Shown here piece by piece: positions 1 through 9,307 of a DNA stretch of 64,000 bases. Origin of the DNA: Streptomyces sp. NBC_00461 (GTDB lineage: Bacteria > Actinomycetota > Actinomycetes > Streptomycetales > Streptomycetaceae); the NCBI RefSeq assembly GCF_036013935.1, contig NZ_CP107902.1, positions 3,691,001 through 3,755,000 on the forward strand. Direction: 5' to 3'. Positions within the stretch are counted from its first letter, which is position 1. Each line of letters begins with the position of its first letter. The position numbers were made by a program, and so were the translations under genes. The notes below the pieces were generated by a model. That model was not told the origin of the DNA. It made no database searches and saw only the letters and a list, made by a program, of their open reading frames with translations.

Positions 1-1911
1 GCGCAGATCTTCCGGGGTGCGGCTGCGCATGGTGCTGACCAGTTGCAGCCGCTCGCGCACGGCCTTCCCGTACGCGTCGTGCTGCAGACGCGCGACCTGC
101 TTCTGGTAGGCGTCCTGCGCATCCTGATTGGCTTTCTCGATCGCCTGCGTGGTTTCTGCCTTCGGCGAGTACACGATAGTGGCGCTGAAGGGAAGAGACT
201 TGTTCCCCTGGAAGTTGGCATACGTCAACCGCAGCCCGAGGGACTTCTTGTCCCGATCTGGGTTGTCAGTCATCCCCAGGTCATGAGGATTGACGGTGTA
301 TTGCACTTGGGCGCCGTGGAAATCGACTTCCGGAGGCACACCCTTCTTGATTTCGTATCCATCGGGCGGCTCTGGCAGGGAAAAGTCGAACCGGAACTGG
401 ATGAGATCGTTCGCACCCACATCCGGCTTGAAGATGCCGACATTGGGGTCGGTGTCCGGTGTGTAGGTGTCCTGCGCATCGTGATCGGCGCCGTGGGTCA
501 GAACGAAGGGCAGCGACAACTGGTGTGTAAGCTTCTGGTCCTGCGGAAGCGGCTTCATCTCCGGCTTCTGGACCGCTGTCAGATCGGGCGCCTCGGCCAC
601 ATGGACCATGTCACCTAGTCCGAGCTCCCGGCCCGGATCGCCGATGAACACCTGCCAGCAGAGCCGGGTTCCGACGTGCTGAAGTTGCACGCCGACCTTG
701 CGCATCTTGCGTCGCAGCTCGTAATTGACCAGATCGCTGCCGGTGGGGTTCGTCAGAACATAGCGGCGGCTGGAGGTATCCGTCGTCTCGGTCACCGTCT
801 TGAAGCTGGTCTTGAAGTTACGCGTGATCTCGCTCGTGGCTTTCGCAGACTGGGTACGCGTGTGCTTGTGTGTTTCCTCGGACCCACGTTTGACGGTGTT
901 CTCCGTGCCGAAGCTGGCACTCACATCGGCATGGTAGATTTTCGCGTTCACCCCGCCGGTGGCACTGACTCCAAGTTTCGTGTCAGTCGAGTTTTCTTCC
1001 TTCACCGCGTCGGCGACGTCGTCCTGATCGGTCAGACTCTCCTCGGACTTCTGAGAGGCCGACTCCGACACCTCGCTCACTTTCTCGACCAGCGTGCGCC
1101 TGGTGCTGGTCTCGACCACTTCCACGGTGCCTCCCGGGCTGACCCAGATGTGGCCGACGGGAGAACCAAGGAAAGTGTCGAACTCGAAGAAATACTCCCG
1201 GAACAGGTTCACCAGCCCCACTGGGGACAGACCGCCGATAGCGCCCGCGTCGTAGTACCCGGCCAGCGCTGCAAGTGGTTGATCGACCATCGTGCGGGCG
1301 TTCGCGCCCTTGAACTGGCCGAGGGTAGTGAGCCCGGCGAACGCCGACTCGGGATGCGCCGTGGCGGCGGCCATGGAGGAAGAAGCGCCAAACCATCCCG
1401 TCAGCGGATGATAGATCCCGAACAGTTCACTGGCGTAGGGCGGTGCACCGGTGAAGTCGGCCAGCGGTCGCCCGGCATAGGCAGGTGCTCCCCGCCCCGG
1501 CATGGTGATCTTCTGTGCATGGCTGGTGGGACCGTTCGTCGTGACAGCGAAGGGTACCGACACGAGGGGATTGCCAGGTGTGGTCTTCATCAGAAGGATC
1601 TCTCCAGTGGCCGCTCGGACCGGAGCGACAAAGGAGATCGTCTGTGGACCGGCCGTGGCAGTCAGACGGCCCACATACTGGCGAGGATCAGCCGGGTCCT
1701 TCTGGAGGAATGTGCCCTGCAGGGCCGTCACCCCGGGCAAGGTTGCGGGATCCAGTACGTTGATATCACTGGACAGGGCGAGAGCGAGGCGCTGTCCCTG
1801 CGGGATCTCCTGATTACTGCCATCGATCTTGTAGGTCCAGAGGTTGTACGCGACTCCGACCGCACCGCCGAGTACGGGCGACGTGCCGACGAGTGTGAGC
1901 ACCAGCGTCAT
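1..1911 (-). CDS. Large unrecognised protein, C-terminus cut by window edge
   Basis: An uninterrupted minus-strand frame runs from about 1911 off the left edge, giving at least 636 residues. I do not recognise the family. The N-terminus is hydrophobic (MTLVLTLVGTSPVLGGAVGV), which may be a membrane or export segment. The middle is rich in Glu, Ser, Thr and Lys (roughly residues 285-390) and may be extended or coiled; beyond it is a well-ordered stretch with 'VNYELRRKMRKVGVQ' and 'LCWQVFIGDPGRELG'. The start is uncertain: ATG at 1911 has only a weak AAGGG upstream, and the frame stays open to ATG 1959 without a good ribosome site. The neighbour at 2431 is divergent. Codon use is ordinary high-GC Streptomyces type, so the frame is convincingly coding although its role is unknown. 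Confidence 0.7.
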   Translation of the reverse strand, partial: MTLVLTLVGTSPVLGGAVGVAYNLWTYKIDGSNQEIPQGQRLALALSSDINVLDPATLPGVTALQGTFLQKDPADPRQYVGRLTATAGPQTISFVAPVRAATGEILLMKTTPGNPLVSVPFAVTTNGPTSHAQKITMPGRGAPAYAGRPLADFTGAPPYASELFGIYHPLTGWFGASSSMAAATAHPESAFAGLTTLGQFKGANARTMVDQPLAALAGYYDAGAIGGLSPVGLVNLFREYFFEFDTFLGSPVGHIWVSPGGTVEVVETSTRRTLVEKVSEVSESASQKSEESLTDQDDVADAVKEENSTDTKLGVSATGGVNAKIYHADVSASFGTENTVKRGSEETHKHTRTQSAKATSEITRNFKTSFKTVTETTDTSSRRYVLTNPTGSDLVNYELRRKMRKVGVQLQHVGTRLCWQVFIGDPGRELGLGDMVHVAEAPDLTAVQKPEMKPLPQDQKLTHQLSLPFVLTHGADHDAQDTYTPDTDPNVGIFKPDVGANDLIQFRFDFSLPEPPDGYEIKKGVPPEVDFHGAQVQYTVNPHDLGMTDNPDRDKKSLGLRLTYANFQGNKSLPFSATIVYSPKAETTQAIEKANQDAQDAYQKQVARLQHDAYGKAVRERLQLVSTMRSRTPEDLR

Positions 1912-2430
1912 GGGAGGGCCCTTCGGTTCGTCATCTCCCTTTCTGTGCTCCCATGACATGCAGCAGTCATCACCGTGCCAGGCCCGAAATCACTCGACTG
2001 CATATTCCTGTGGCGTATTCCATACGCCATAGGACAGGGCTCGCGTGTGGCGCGACACAGCAGTCCCGGCGCACGCGGGCCTTTGAATTGATCCGCCGGG
2101 GAGAGTTTCGGGTGCCGGCAGCACGTGTCGGGGCCACGTGGCGGGTGCCCACCGCCCCGCTCCTGCAACTCTTGGGCCTCTCAGGCGATCAGCAGACCTA
2201 GAGACCACGATCCGCACTCGCCCCGCCCTTGGACGGGTTATTGGGCAGGCAGCGCGGTCGCTGGCGTGCTCCCCCGGGTGCGCCCCGCCGATCGGAGGAG
2301 CGGGGCCCACCCGATCAGTCACCATCTGTGCGCCCCGCCGTCCCGGCTCCCCGTACGGCTCGGGGGCAGCGGAGATGCTGCCCTCCCCGGGAACAACCGT
2401 TCCCGAGGGGAACAGACATCGGAGGTGGCC

Positions 2431-3636
2431 ATGCCGCAACTGAATCGCGTCGACCACAAGGTGAAGCACAAATCGACTATTCCGGCGAACTCCGGCGAGG
2501 AAATCGAGCTCTTCGTGCGGGAATACACGAAGGCCACCGGGCCCGCCGGCACCCCTAAGCCGGTTCTCATGCTCCATGGCAGGAGCGTTCCGGCCCTGCC
2601 CGGCTTCGACCTCGTGCTCCCTGACAAAGGCAGTTCCCCAAACCCGGACACGAGCTACAGCTGGGCCCAGTTCCTGGCGGGCAAGGGCTACGACGTGTAC
2701 ATCATGGATCTCCAGGGCTCCGGGCTCTCCCCCCGCCCGAAGATGGAGGACCCGTGCAACGCCAACCCCGCCCAGCGGGGCCTGCTGGAAACCAACCCCG
2801 GCACGGCGACCTGCTCCCCGACAGCGCCCTACCCGCACCAACTGGGCAACTCCCAGAGCGAATGGGACGAGCTGGCCACCGTCGTCAAGTTCATCAGGGC
2901 GCGGTGCAGCAACGAGAAGGTCTCCTTCGTCGGCTGGTCCGCGGCCTCGTTCGTCATGGGGCCGTATGCGCTGCAGCATCCCGAAGACGTGGCGAGACTG
3001 TTCCTTCTCGCGCCCATCTTTCCCCCGGCCGGCCGGTGGTCGACCCACACCGACGCACCCTTTGCTCCGCCTCCCGGCACGGGTCTGCCGACGCAGCCCG
3101 AGTCCAAGCCGCCCGCGGTCTTCGGCTTCCCGATGAACCTGACCAGCAAGGCGGGCCTGCAGGCCACCATCAGTGACAAGGACCTGGCCGGCCACGTGTG
3201 GCAGACCATCATGGACTGCGACAGTGTCGGCCAGAAGTGGGGCGGTACCACCGCGGGGACACCCGAAGGCATCATGCGGTGGCGGAACTCCTACTGGTGG
3301 GGCTGGAACACCAGCACCGTGCCGTACGGCTCCACGCTCGGCACCGCTGTGCCGGTGTGCATCGTCTACGGAGACCAGGACACGACGGCCAACACCGCGG
3401 AGGCTCTGGGGCCGGTGCTGCACTTCTCCGTTCCGGACCTCTACCAGGCCATTCCGGGCGCCGACAAGCTGATGATCCGGGTCGAAGGCTGGGACCACCA
3501 GCCGGTTTGGGAACGCCGGCCCAACCAGATCCTGCAGCAGATGTCCTGGAAGTGGCTCGAAGACAAGAAGGTGTACGGCGTCGAGAGCGGAAGCTGGGTC
3601 ATGGACGCGGACGGCGTGGTGACCGAAGTGGAGTGA
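2431..3636 (+). CDS. Alpha/beta hydrolase
   Basis: 401 residues. It has the alpha/beta-hydrolase signature: an oxyanion-side 'LMLHG' near residue 46, the nucleophile elbow GWSAAS with Ser170, a probable acidic residue in 'VYGDQD' (315-317) and the catalytic His in 'GWDHQP' (356). Substrate cannot be read from sequence; a lipase or esterase acting on a small ester is the default guess. No signal peptide is evident, so it is probably cytoplasmic. The start at 2431 is chosen because GGAGGT sits 4 bases upstream; the open frame extends further back but the added sequence looks non-coding. It stands alone, divergent from the large gene on its left. Confidence 0.85.
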   Translation: MPQLNRVDHKVKHKSTIPANSGEEIELFVREYTKATGPAGTPKPVLMLHGRSVPALPGFDLVLPDKGSSPNPDTSYSWAQFLAGKGYDVYIMDLQGSGLSPRPKMEDPCNANPAQRGLLETNPGTATCSPTAPYPHQLGNSQSEWDELATVVKFIRARCSNEKVSFVGWSAASFVMGPYALQHPEDVARLFLLAPIFPPAGRWSTHTDAPFAPPPGTGLPTQPESKPPAVFGFPMNLTSKAGLQATISDKDLAGHVWQTIMDCDSVGQKWGGTTAGTPEGIMRWRNSYWWGWNTSTVPYGSTLGTAVPVCIVYGDQDTTANTAEALGPVLHFSVPDLYQAIPGADKLMIRVEGWDHQPVWERRPNQILQQMSWKWLEDKKVYGVESGSWVMDADGVVTEVE

Positions 3637-3794
3637 GACCCCCGGCCGCGGGTGACACGCGGGACGAGCCGGGGCCGGCCGACACCGGGCCGCGGTGTGA
3701 GAACGGCCCGGTGTCGACGGCCAGGACCAAAGATTGGTGATCACCGCCTGGACAGACACGTCCGGCTGACTGGCCCAGTCAGCCAAGAGGCCCG

Positions 3795-4400
3795 CTCTAG
3801 TAGTGCGTCGGTGAATGCGGGCGCATCACCGGCCTGTCCGGCGGTGAGAACGAACGCCGGGGGCCTGCCAGAGGGCATTGTGAGCGGTCGCGCAATTCCC
3901 CATCAACAGCACCTTCAGCACCGCGTAATTCCCCACCTCGGCCGAGGCCGGTGACGGGCCGCCCGACTGCTGAGTGTGGGGCTGGTCCGGCCGGTCAAGG
4001 GCGCCTGCGGCGGCGCTCCGCGCTGGCCTGCGGCCACCCTGGACAGTCCTGACCAGCCCGAACGATCGGCGGATTATCGGGCGGCCCGGGAACCCTGGCG
4101 CCGTGGGGACGACGACGCGCCCCCATCATCCCCATGGGCACGACGACGCCGACTCCGCCGTCCCCATGGCCAATTACGAGGAGTTCCGCATGGGGAAATA
4201 CGAGATCGTCGACAGGCATCGGCAGCGAGGTAGATCTTGGTGGTCAGCCCGCCGCGGGAGCGGCCGATGGCGTGGTCGGCCGGTTCGCCAGCCGCGGCCC
4301 CTTTTTGCGGGCCCCGGCCGCGTGCTGGTGAGCCCGCACGGCCTCTGGTCGATCCGACCACGGCCACACGCTCGGCGCTCTCAAGATGCAGTCTTAAAGT
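3795..4400 (-). pseudogene. IS5-family transposase remnant, frameshifted and interrupted
   Basis: Two pieces of a DDE transposase lie on the minus strand. The upstream piece (about 4400-4205) gives 'RAHQHAAGARKKG' and 'GRSRGGLTTKIYLAAD' in different frames, so it has suffered at least two frameshifts. The matching next piece, 'RPPAFVLTAGQAGDAPAF', lies at about 3905-3795. In intact IS5-type enzymes these motifs are adjacent; here about 300 bp (3906-4204) separate them. The separating stretch begins and ends with related AATTCCCCA / TGGGGAAAT-like ends, so it may be a small non-autonomous insertion. The element is inactive. The C-terminal half of the transposase is missing. Confidence 0.7.
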
Positions 4401-4510
4401 CACTGTGATCCAATAGATGTTAGCTCCGTACCTCCAGTCGGTGTATGGGTCGTCAAGACCACACAAGTCCTGGGCAACTGCCTCTACGACACTTCGCAGA
4501 GGTGCATGAG

Positions 4511-6448
4511 ATGCAGCCGTTCATCTACCTATCTTCTTCTCGAGGAGCCATCTGCTTGCTCCTCGTCGTGGTCGCTCTCGGACTTTTCGTTCTCCCGATT
4601 GCCGCTCCGCGCCTCGGCTGTTGGAAGGTTCGAGGACTACTAGTTGGGATGGCGCTGCTCTGGCTGTGGGCTGCCTACCGAGTTGGAACATATACAATCA
4701 AGGAATCCAATCTCTCCAATAATTCACTCTCCTCAGATAAGATAATTGGAAGGGGTGCCAATGCCGCAACATCTTGCCTAATTAATCATCAACTAGAATG
4801 TTTTGGAGCGCAAGACTCTCTAACCTATCCACATCCGCCAGGTTACATTACATGGATCGCAATTTTTATTGCACTCGTAGCTTTTGTGCGCTGCATCGAA
4901 GTGCGCAACGCGCGCAGTGCTCCGATTTCAATTCAGGTGGAAAGTTTCCTCGATCCCGAAAACTCCAATGGGGCGAACCAGAAAGAAATTCACCCTAATC
5001 GTTCCGAGATTAGCGCCTCCATAGTGCGTAGGGTTCTGTCTAGTTATGTGCAGACCCCGCCACCGATGCCCGGGACGGCTCCGATATTGAGCGTACCTGC
5101 AGTACTCAATGAAGCGAGCCCTAAAGACGGCAACATTATTACTAAATTTTTGGCGCTAGCTTGGCAGACTGCTTTTCCCGAACGAGGATGGAAGCTTAGA
5201 GGAACCATTGAACCCGCCCCGGTAACTCCACGAATTAATCCTGCCGGCGTTACAGTCCAAGTAGCAGAGCGCTCAGGAAACCGCAGCATCGAGCAGCGCA
5301 CATACTGGAAGGAAAACTTCGAAGAAGCCAGCTACGCGGCTGCTTATGGAGTAGCTCAGCTCGCGATTGGAAGCTCCCCTAGGCTACCCGAATGGGCCAA
5401 GTGGCGCGCCAGGATGGGGTACGGGCTTCGGATGTACCGAGACGGTGTCGACCATGCACGCGGTGGAAATTTCCTTGAGGCAACCCCCCTGCTCTGCGGT
5501 GCGGTGAAAGCCGATCCAGGCAACATGCTAGCCCAGGCAGAATATGCCCTTGCGCTGGAGGGATCGGGAAATTACCTTGACGCTTTGGAGATATACCTAA
5601 AACTGAGCAATCCCAACAATGAGATGCTCCAGCCGCGTTATCGTGCTGCCGTCGTGATGGATTTGGTGAGCTTCTGGCTACAGGACTGGAAGAGCGCGGC
5701 AGGCACCTCTACACGAGAACGACTAAGGGTCGCTTTGACGGAAGCAAATCTCTCGGTGGAAAACTATCCTGCCGCTGACGCTTCGGATACTTCAATAAAA
5801 GAATTCTTCCTCCAGCGCTCTGGCGAGCAGCTTCAGCGGCTCATCTCCTCCATGTCCTACCGGCGACTTTTGATGAAATGGCTGCCCCAAAGTGGCAGGA
5901 TCCTCTACGGAGACTTCGTGCGACCGCTAGGAACTCTTCGCCCAACTGCGAAGTCAGCCATTCTCATTTCACAATGTTGCCAAGAGTTGAGCACCTTCCT
6001 CAATAAGCCGAACGTCACCACTCATAAATCTCTAGCAGAATATCGCGAAGATTCAGAGTTCCCGAAACTTGAGCATCGACTCTATAAAGCCTTGGAGATA
6101 GGACTCCTAGCGAAGTGGGCCGGCCGTCGCGGCCAGCTTGGCACATCTGGAAGAAATGTTCGGGTTGGAAAAATTGGAGCCCTGGAGAATTCCCACATAT
6201 TCGGCTTGCCGCTCTATAACGCTGCCTGCTTCTATGCGCGTCTTGTGAATGGAGATAGGACTACGAGCGGCCAACAAGAGCTAAGCAATGAAGCTGCCAC
6301 CAAAGCGCTCGACTATCTCAGCAAATCGTTGCAACGATCGGAGCTAAAAGAAGGCTGGATGTATGCAATCGAGCAGGATTCAGACTTCCGGGATCTACGA
6401 ACTCACAAACTCTACCGGGAATGGTTCCTGAAGCGCCTTGATGGCTAG
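4511..6448 (+). CDS. Membrane protein with TPR-like repeats, atypical base composition
   Basis: 645 residues from ATG 4511, which has AGAGGTG 6 bases upstream; the frame is open back to 4445. Three membrane segments lie near the N-terminus ('ICLLLVVVALGLFVLPI', 'LLVGMALLWLWAAY', 'YITWIAIFIALVAFV'), with a soluble part after them. The region around residues 310-400 ('AEYALALEGSGNYLDALEIY') looks like tetratricopeptide helices, and the end ('ALDYLSKSLQRSELKEGWMY ... DSDFRDLRTHKLYREWF') resembles the closing repeat of TPR proteins. Codon use is clearly more AT-rich than its neighbours, which suggests acquisition from another lineage. Function unknown. It ends just before a hairpin at 6463. Confidence 0.8.
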   Translation: MQPFIYLSSSRGAICLLLVVVALGLFVLPIAAPRLGCWKVRGLLVGMALLWLWAAYRVGTYTIKESNLSNNSLSSDKIIGRGANAATSCLINHQLECFGAQDSLTYPHPPGYITWIAIFIALVAFVRCIEVRNARSAPISIQVESFLDPENSNGANQKEIHPNRSEISASIVRRVLSSYVQTPPPMPGTAPILSVPAVLNEASPKDGNIITKFLALAWQTAFPERGWKLRGTIEPAPVTPRINPAGVTVQVAERSGNRSIEQRTYWKENFEEASYAAAYGVAQLAIGSSPRLPEWAKWRARMGYGLRMYRDGVDHARGGNFLEATPLLCGAVKADPGNMLAQAEYALALEGSGNYLDALEIYLKLSNPNNEMLQPRYRAAVVMDLVSFWLQDWKSAAGTSTRERLRVALTEANLSVENYPAADASDTSIKEFFLQRSGEQLQRLISSMSYRRLLMKWLPQSGRILYGDFVRPLGTLRPTAKSAILISQCCQELSTFLNKPNVTTHKSLAEYREDSEFPKLEHRLYKALEIGLLAKWAGRRGQLGTSGRNVRVGKIGALENSHIFGLPLYNAACFYARLVNGDRTTSGQQELSNEAATKALDYLSKSLQRSELKEGWMYAIEQDSDFRDLRTHKLYREWFLKRLDG

Positions 6449-6462
6449 CCAAAAAGGAAAGA

Positions 6463-6486
6463 GCCTCGCTGCGTGAGCAGCGAGGC
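6463..6486 (+). terminator. Hairpin after the TPR membrane gene
   Basis: Perfect 10-bp inverted repeat GCCTCGCTGC / GCAGCGAGGC with a 4-base loop, 14 bases after the stop codon. There is no run of T, so it would act as a factor-assisted or I-shaped terminator, common in Streptomyces. Confidence 0.65.
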
Positions 6487-6524
6487 GTGTATTTATGAAC
6501 ACATGATACTTACCAAGCTAGGGA

Positions 6525-6680
6525 TCAGATCAGGTTCGTTGGTGTCCAGCCGAGTATGGGCCGTCCCTTGGGCGGGTTATCAGGGCGGAGAAATTCCTTG
6601 TGCTCGCATGTGACACACTTCAGGACAGTGCGCCAGGGAACAAGGAAGCTTCTTCGGGTGAAGAAATCGTGGTTCCCTTC
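6525..6680 (-). CDS. Possible small protein with a CxxC pair
   Basis: A 51-residue reading from ATG 6680 includes 'WRTVLKCVTCEHKEFLRP' and ends 'ILGWTPTNLI'. The CxxC followed by charged residues could be half of a zinc site, but no second pair is present and no ribosome site is convincing. It may be a fragment of a longer lost gene. Listed as a possibility only. Confidence 0.25.
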   Translation of the reverse strand, partial: EGNHDFFTRRSFLVPWRTVLKCVTCEHKEFLRPDNPPKGRPILGWTPTNLI

Positions 6681-7132
6681 CATGCCGACGCTGCAAGACC
6701 TACTGCCAGGGACAACTCCCATGTAAGGCACTCTTTGCACGACTTACTCCTTAGCTCTGCAGACCGAAACTCCAGCTAACGCAAGTGTGTGCTTACTGCG
6801 GGTTAACTGAAAGCAATCCGATAGAGACGGAAAACCCAACAAAGCAAATCAGGTATCCGTTGATAGATTAAATGAATTTCCAGAAAAAGACAAGACGACA
6901 AAAACCGAACACGGTTTAATTGGGCGCGCATTCATCGACTATCTGCTCAACTTTCGTCGGACTAAACCGCATATTTGCCTCAATCGCAAGAGATAAGTGA
7001 CTGACGTCACAGAGCCTGGCGTACGGCCTGCAACCGCACACAGATCACGGTGAAATTTCGCCTTGATAGCTCGACACCGACGGTCTCTAGCCTCGATCTT
7101 TCGTGAGATCCAGTAGGCGGAGCAAGACTTGA
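6681..7132. other. AT-rich intergenic stretch
   Basis: About 450 bp with lower GC than the surroundings. I see no supported gene, tRNA or clear promoter in it. Confidence 0.5.
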
Positions 7133-7849
7133 TCACTGAAGCAGCACCAGGTACCCCGGCTGCACGCCGTAGATCGTCTCGATCGCCGTGCCAGCCGTGA
7201 CCCAGACACTCGTCGGTTTGTCACCCGTCGGAATCTCGAAGACGCCGTGCACTGGCCCCTGACTGCCGGGGTTGATGCCGAAGGTTGGTGGTGTCTGGCC
7301 CTGGCTACTCCAGTACTGGGCGTAGTCCGTGGCGTACTCGTCATCCTTCTGCGTCTCGGTGTACCGAGTGTCGCCTACGTTGAGGCTGACCGTGTTCTGC
7401 GCATTCCAGCTCGCCATGCTCTTGCCGACGTTGGTCCCGTTCATGGTCAGGACGCAGAACTGCTTGCCAGCCTCCGGGGCCGGCGTGGTCGTCGGTGCCC
7501 CAACGGAGTCCGCGGCGTACGCCATCACCGCCTGGTCCAGCGGCTTGCCGCAGTCCACACTGCGCACGGTGAGCTTCCATTGATCAGGTTCACTGGGAGT
7601 GTCGGACGTCAAGAGAGCGAAGGTGAAGGCCTCACCGGGGTGGACCGTGCCGAGCAGCTTGGCACCAGGAGGTATGCCAGCGGTGGAGCCACCGCCCTCT
7701 GAAGACGGTGATGTTCCAGTTGAGACGCTCGCCGACGGCCCCGTGGTCCCGGAGCTGCTCGGAGTTCCTGAGCCTCCGGAGCAAGCCGTTGCCACCACGA
7801 CGAGTGCTGCTGTGGCCGTCGTGGCGTAGAGCGGTCGACGCCAGGCCAT
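7133..7849 (-). CDS. Lipoprotein, DUF4352-like
   Basis: 238 residues. A lipobox (VVATAC, Cys near residue 23) follows a short positively charged N-terminus and hydrophobic core, so it should be an exported lipid-anchored protein. A Ser/Thr/Gly linker follows to about residue 60. The folded part has the pattern of DUF4352 (immunoglobulin-like) proteins: 'FCVLTMNGTNVGK', then 'VSLNVGDTRY' and a late 'GTAIETIYGVQPG'. The family's molecular role is unknown; such proteins often sit near secreted or surface systems. Single gene, followed on the left by an AT-rich gap; start by lipoprotein logic. Confidence 0.75.
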   Translation of the reverse strand: MAWRRPLYATTATAALVVVATACSGGSGTPSSSGTTGPSASVSTGTSPSSEGGGSTAGIPPGAKLLGTVHPGEAFTFALLTSDTPSEPDQWKLTVRSVDCGKPLDQAVMAYAADSVGAPTTTPAPEAGKQFCVLTMNGTNVGKSMASWNAQNTVSLNVGDTRYTETQKDDEYATDYAQYWSSQGQTPPTFGINPGSQGPVHGVFEIPTGDKPTSVWVTAGTAIETIYGVQPGYLVLLQ

Positions 7850-8195
7850 ATCTCAATGCTGATCCTGGTCGCGCTCTGCCGCGACTCGGACAGCGCATGG
7901 TCAGGGATGTACCCGCGAGCCCAGGTGACGTCCTACCTGGGGCACTGTCGGCGTCGGCTGAACCTGGGCGTCAACGAGAGGCACACTGGCTGTCGGTACG
8001 TCAGTACTCCCGCGAGTCGACGGTCACCGCCGCTCGCCAGAGCGCGACACCTTTCACCGCCTACGACCCCGATCGCCGAAACGGGATAGTGCGCGCCGGT
8101 CAGTCTCCTCATTGTGTTTAGCCGTTGTTAGGGCCGATCGGCAGGTCAGGCTTCGCGACGGCCAGCTTTCTCGCACAAGCTTGTGCTGTGGCAGC
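7850..8195. other. Intergenic gap between two lipoprotein genes
   Basis: About 345 bp. It must contain the promoter for the lipoprotein gene at 7849. I see no gene in it. Confidence 0.4.
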
Positions 8196-8927
8196 TCAAA
8201 GATTGAGGTTTGTTCGAGCCTTGTCGACGGCGAGCTGGTAAAAGGCACTCGCCAGTTGCGACGAACCTCCGCCTGCTTGGAAGAACGAGTACGACAGCAC
8301 CACGTTCTTGCTCAGCCGCTCGATCGCGATATAGCCGTTTACGAGCACTCCTCGGTAGGTACCGTCCAGGCGGACAGCAGACGAGCCAGGACCACCAAAA
8401 TGGATTGGCGTGAGCGAGAAGTCGATCGTTTTGCCCGCCGAGACGAGGGTGATGGAGTCGCAAGACTCTAGCGCTCGCTTGGTCGCTGCGTAGTCAGTGC
8501 CCAAAGCGGCTGGCGGCTCGGCCAGCAGCTCTTCAGCCACGGCGACCGCCCCCTCCCGAGCCTTGAACGTGACGGTGGCCTGGGGATTGTTTGAGCGCCC
8601 AGCTCCTCCGTTCAACAGCATCGCCAAGGGCCGACAGCCCTTGAACGTGTCACCCTCATCTGATCTGTTGGACTCGGATGGTGACGGGCTGGCCGATTCC
8701 TTGGCAAAAGCTGGTCCCAGCTCGCCCGCCTCCAGTAGCGCGGCCTCCAATTGTGCAGTCGAAGGCAGCTTGCTGGTGGGCGATGGTGAGGAGGCCGTCT
8801 GTACCGACGCGCTGGCTGTCCCGGTGCCCGTCGTGCTGGACGACGTACTGCCATTGCAGCCGACCACTGCCAGCGTACCGATGAGAGTTACGGCTTCAGC
8901 CGCGCGGGCGGCCCGACTGCTTCTCAT
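8196..8927 (-). CDS. Lipoprotein, sensor-domain-like
   Basis: 243 residues. Lipobox LAVVGC with Cys near residue 24, then a Ser/Thr-rich spacer to about residue 55. The rest resembles the extracellular PknH-type sensor fold found in many actinobacterial lipoproteins: an early 'LLEAGELGPAF', a conserved Cys in 'GCRPLAMLL', a second Cys in 'ALESCDSITL', and an alternating beta pattern to the end ('VLVNGYIAIERLSKNVVLSYS'). The paired Cys residues suggest a disulfide outside the cell. It may belong with the lipoprotein at 7133 since both are exported and read in the same direction, but a 346-bp gap separates them. Confidence 0.7.
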   Translation of the reverse strand: MRSSRAARAAEAVTLIGTLAVVGCNGSTSSSTTGTGTASASVQTASSPSPTSKLPSTAQLEAALLEAGELGPAFAKESASPSPSESNRSDEGDTFKGCRPLAMLLNGGAGRSNNPQATVTFKAREGAVAVAEELLAEPPAALGTDYAATKRALESCDSITLVSAGKTIDFSLTPIHFGGPGSSAVRLDGTYRGVLVNGYIAIERLSKNVVLSYSFFQAGGGSSQLASAFYQLAVDKARTNLNL

Positions 8928-9307
8928 AGCACACCTCTACTGATCAGGTTGCTGGCTCCGCGTGGCTCGGTTGGGATCACTTGCCCTTGCCTTGTCCTCT
9001 CAATGGTCGCTCTTTACTGCGGCGAGGTCACCCAGCAGTATCTGGTGGCGGAGGAAGGCGAAGCCGCCCGCGCGGACATACCCCCGGCGAAGCGGGCCAA
9101 GGGGTCTCGTATATCTGCTGGCTACTCCTGGAAGGGGCGGGGGCGTCCGGAACTGGCACACAGACGTCACGAAATCCTGCAGATTGACCGGACGAGGTTG
9201 CAACGTCGTCGCTGATCGACTGGCGAGGCAGCGGGCCCGACTACTGGCCCCATCTCGATTAGGGCTGATGGGTCCCCAGCGGGGCTGTAAATCCTCGGCG
9301 CAGCCGG
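8928..9307. other. Intergenic stretch
   Basis: About 380 bp between divergent genes. A GCTGTAAATCC string near 9285 recalls a tRNA anticodon arm, but no T-arm follows. No gene supported. Confidence 0.4.

Noticed and set aside
676-1956. 426-residue plus-strand frame over the left-edge gene
   Set aside because: Arg/Gly-rich shadow without domain character; the minus frame has ordered protein-like sequence.
1990-3786. 598-residue minus-strand frame over the hydrolase gene
   Set aside because: Antisense shadow; the plus frame has the hydrolase triad.
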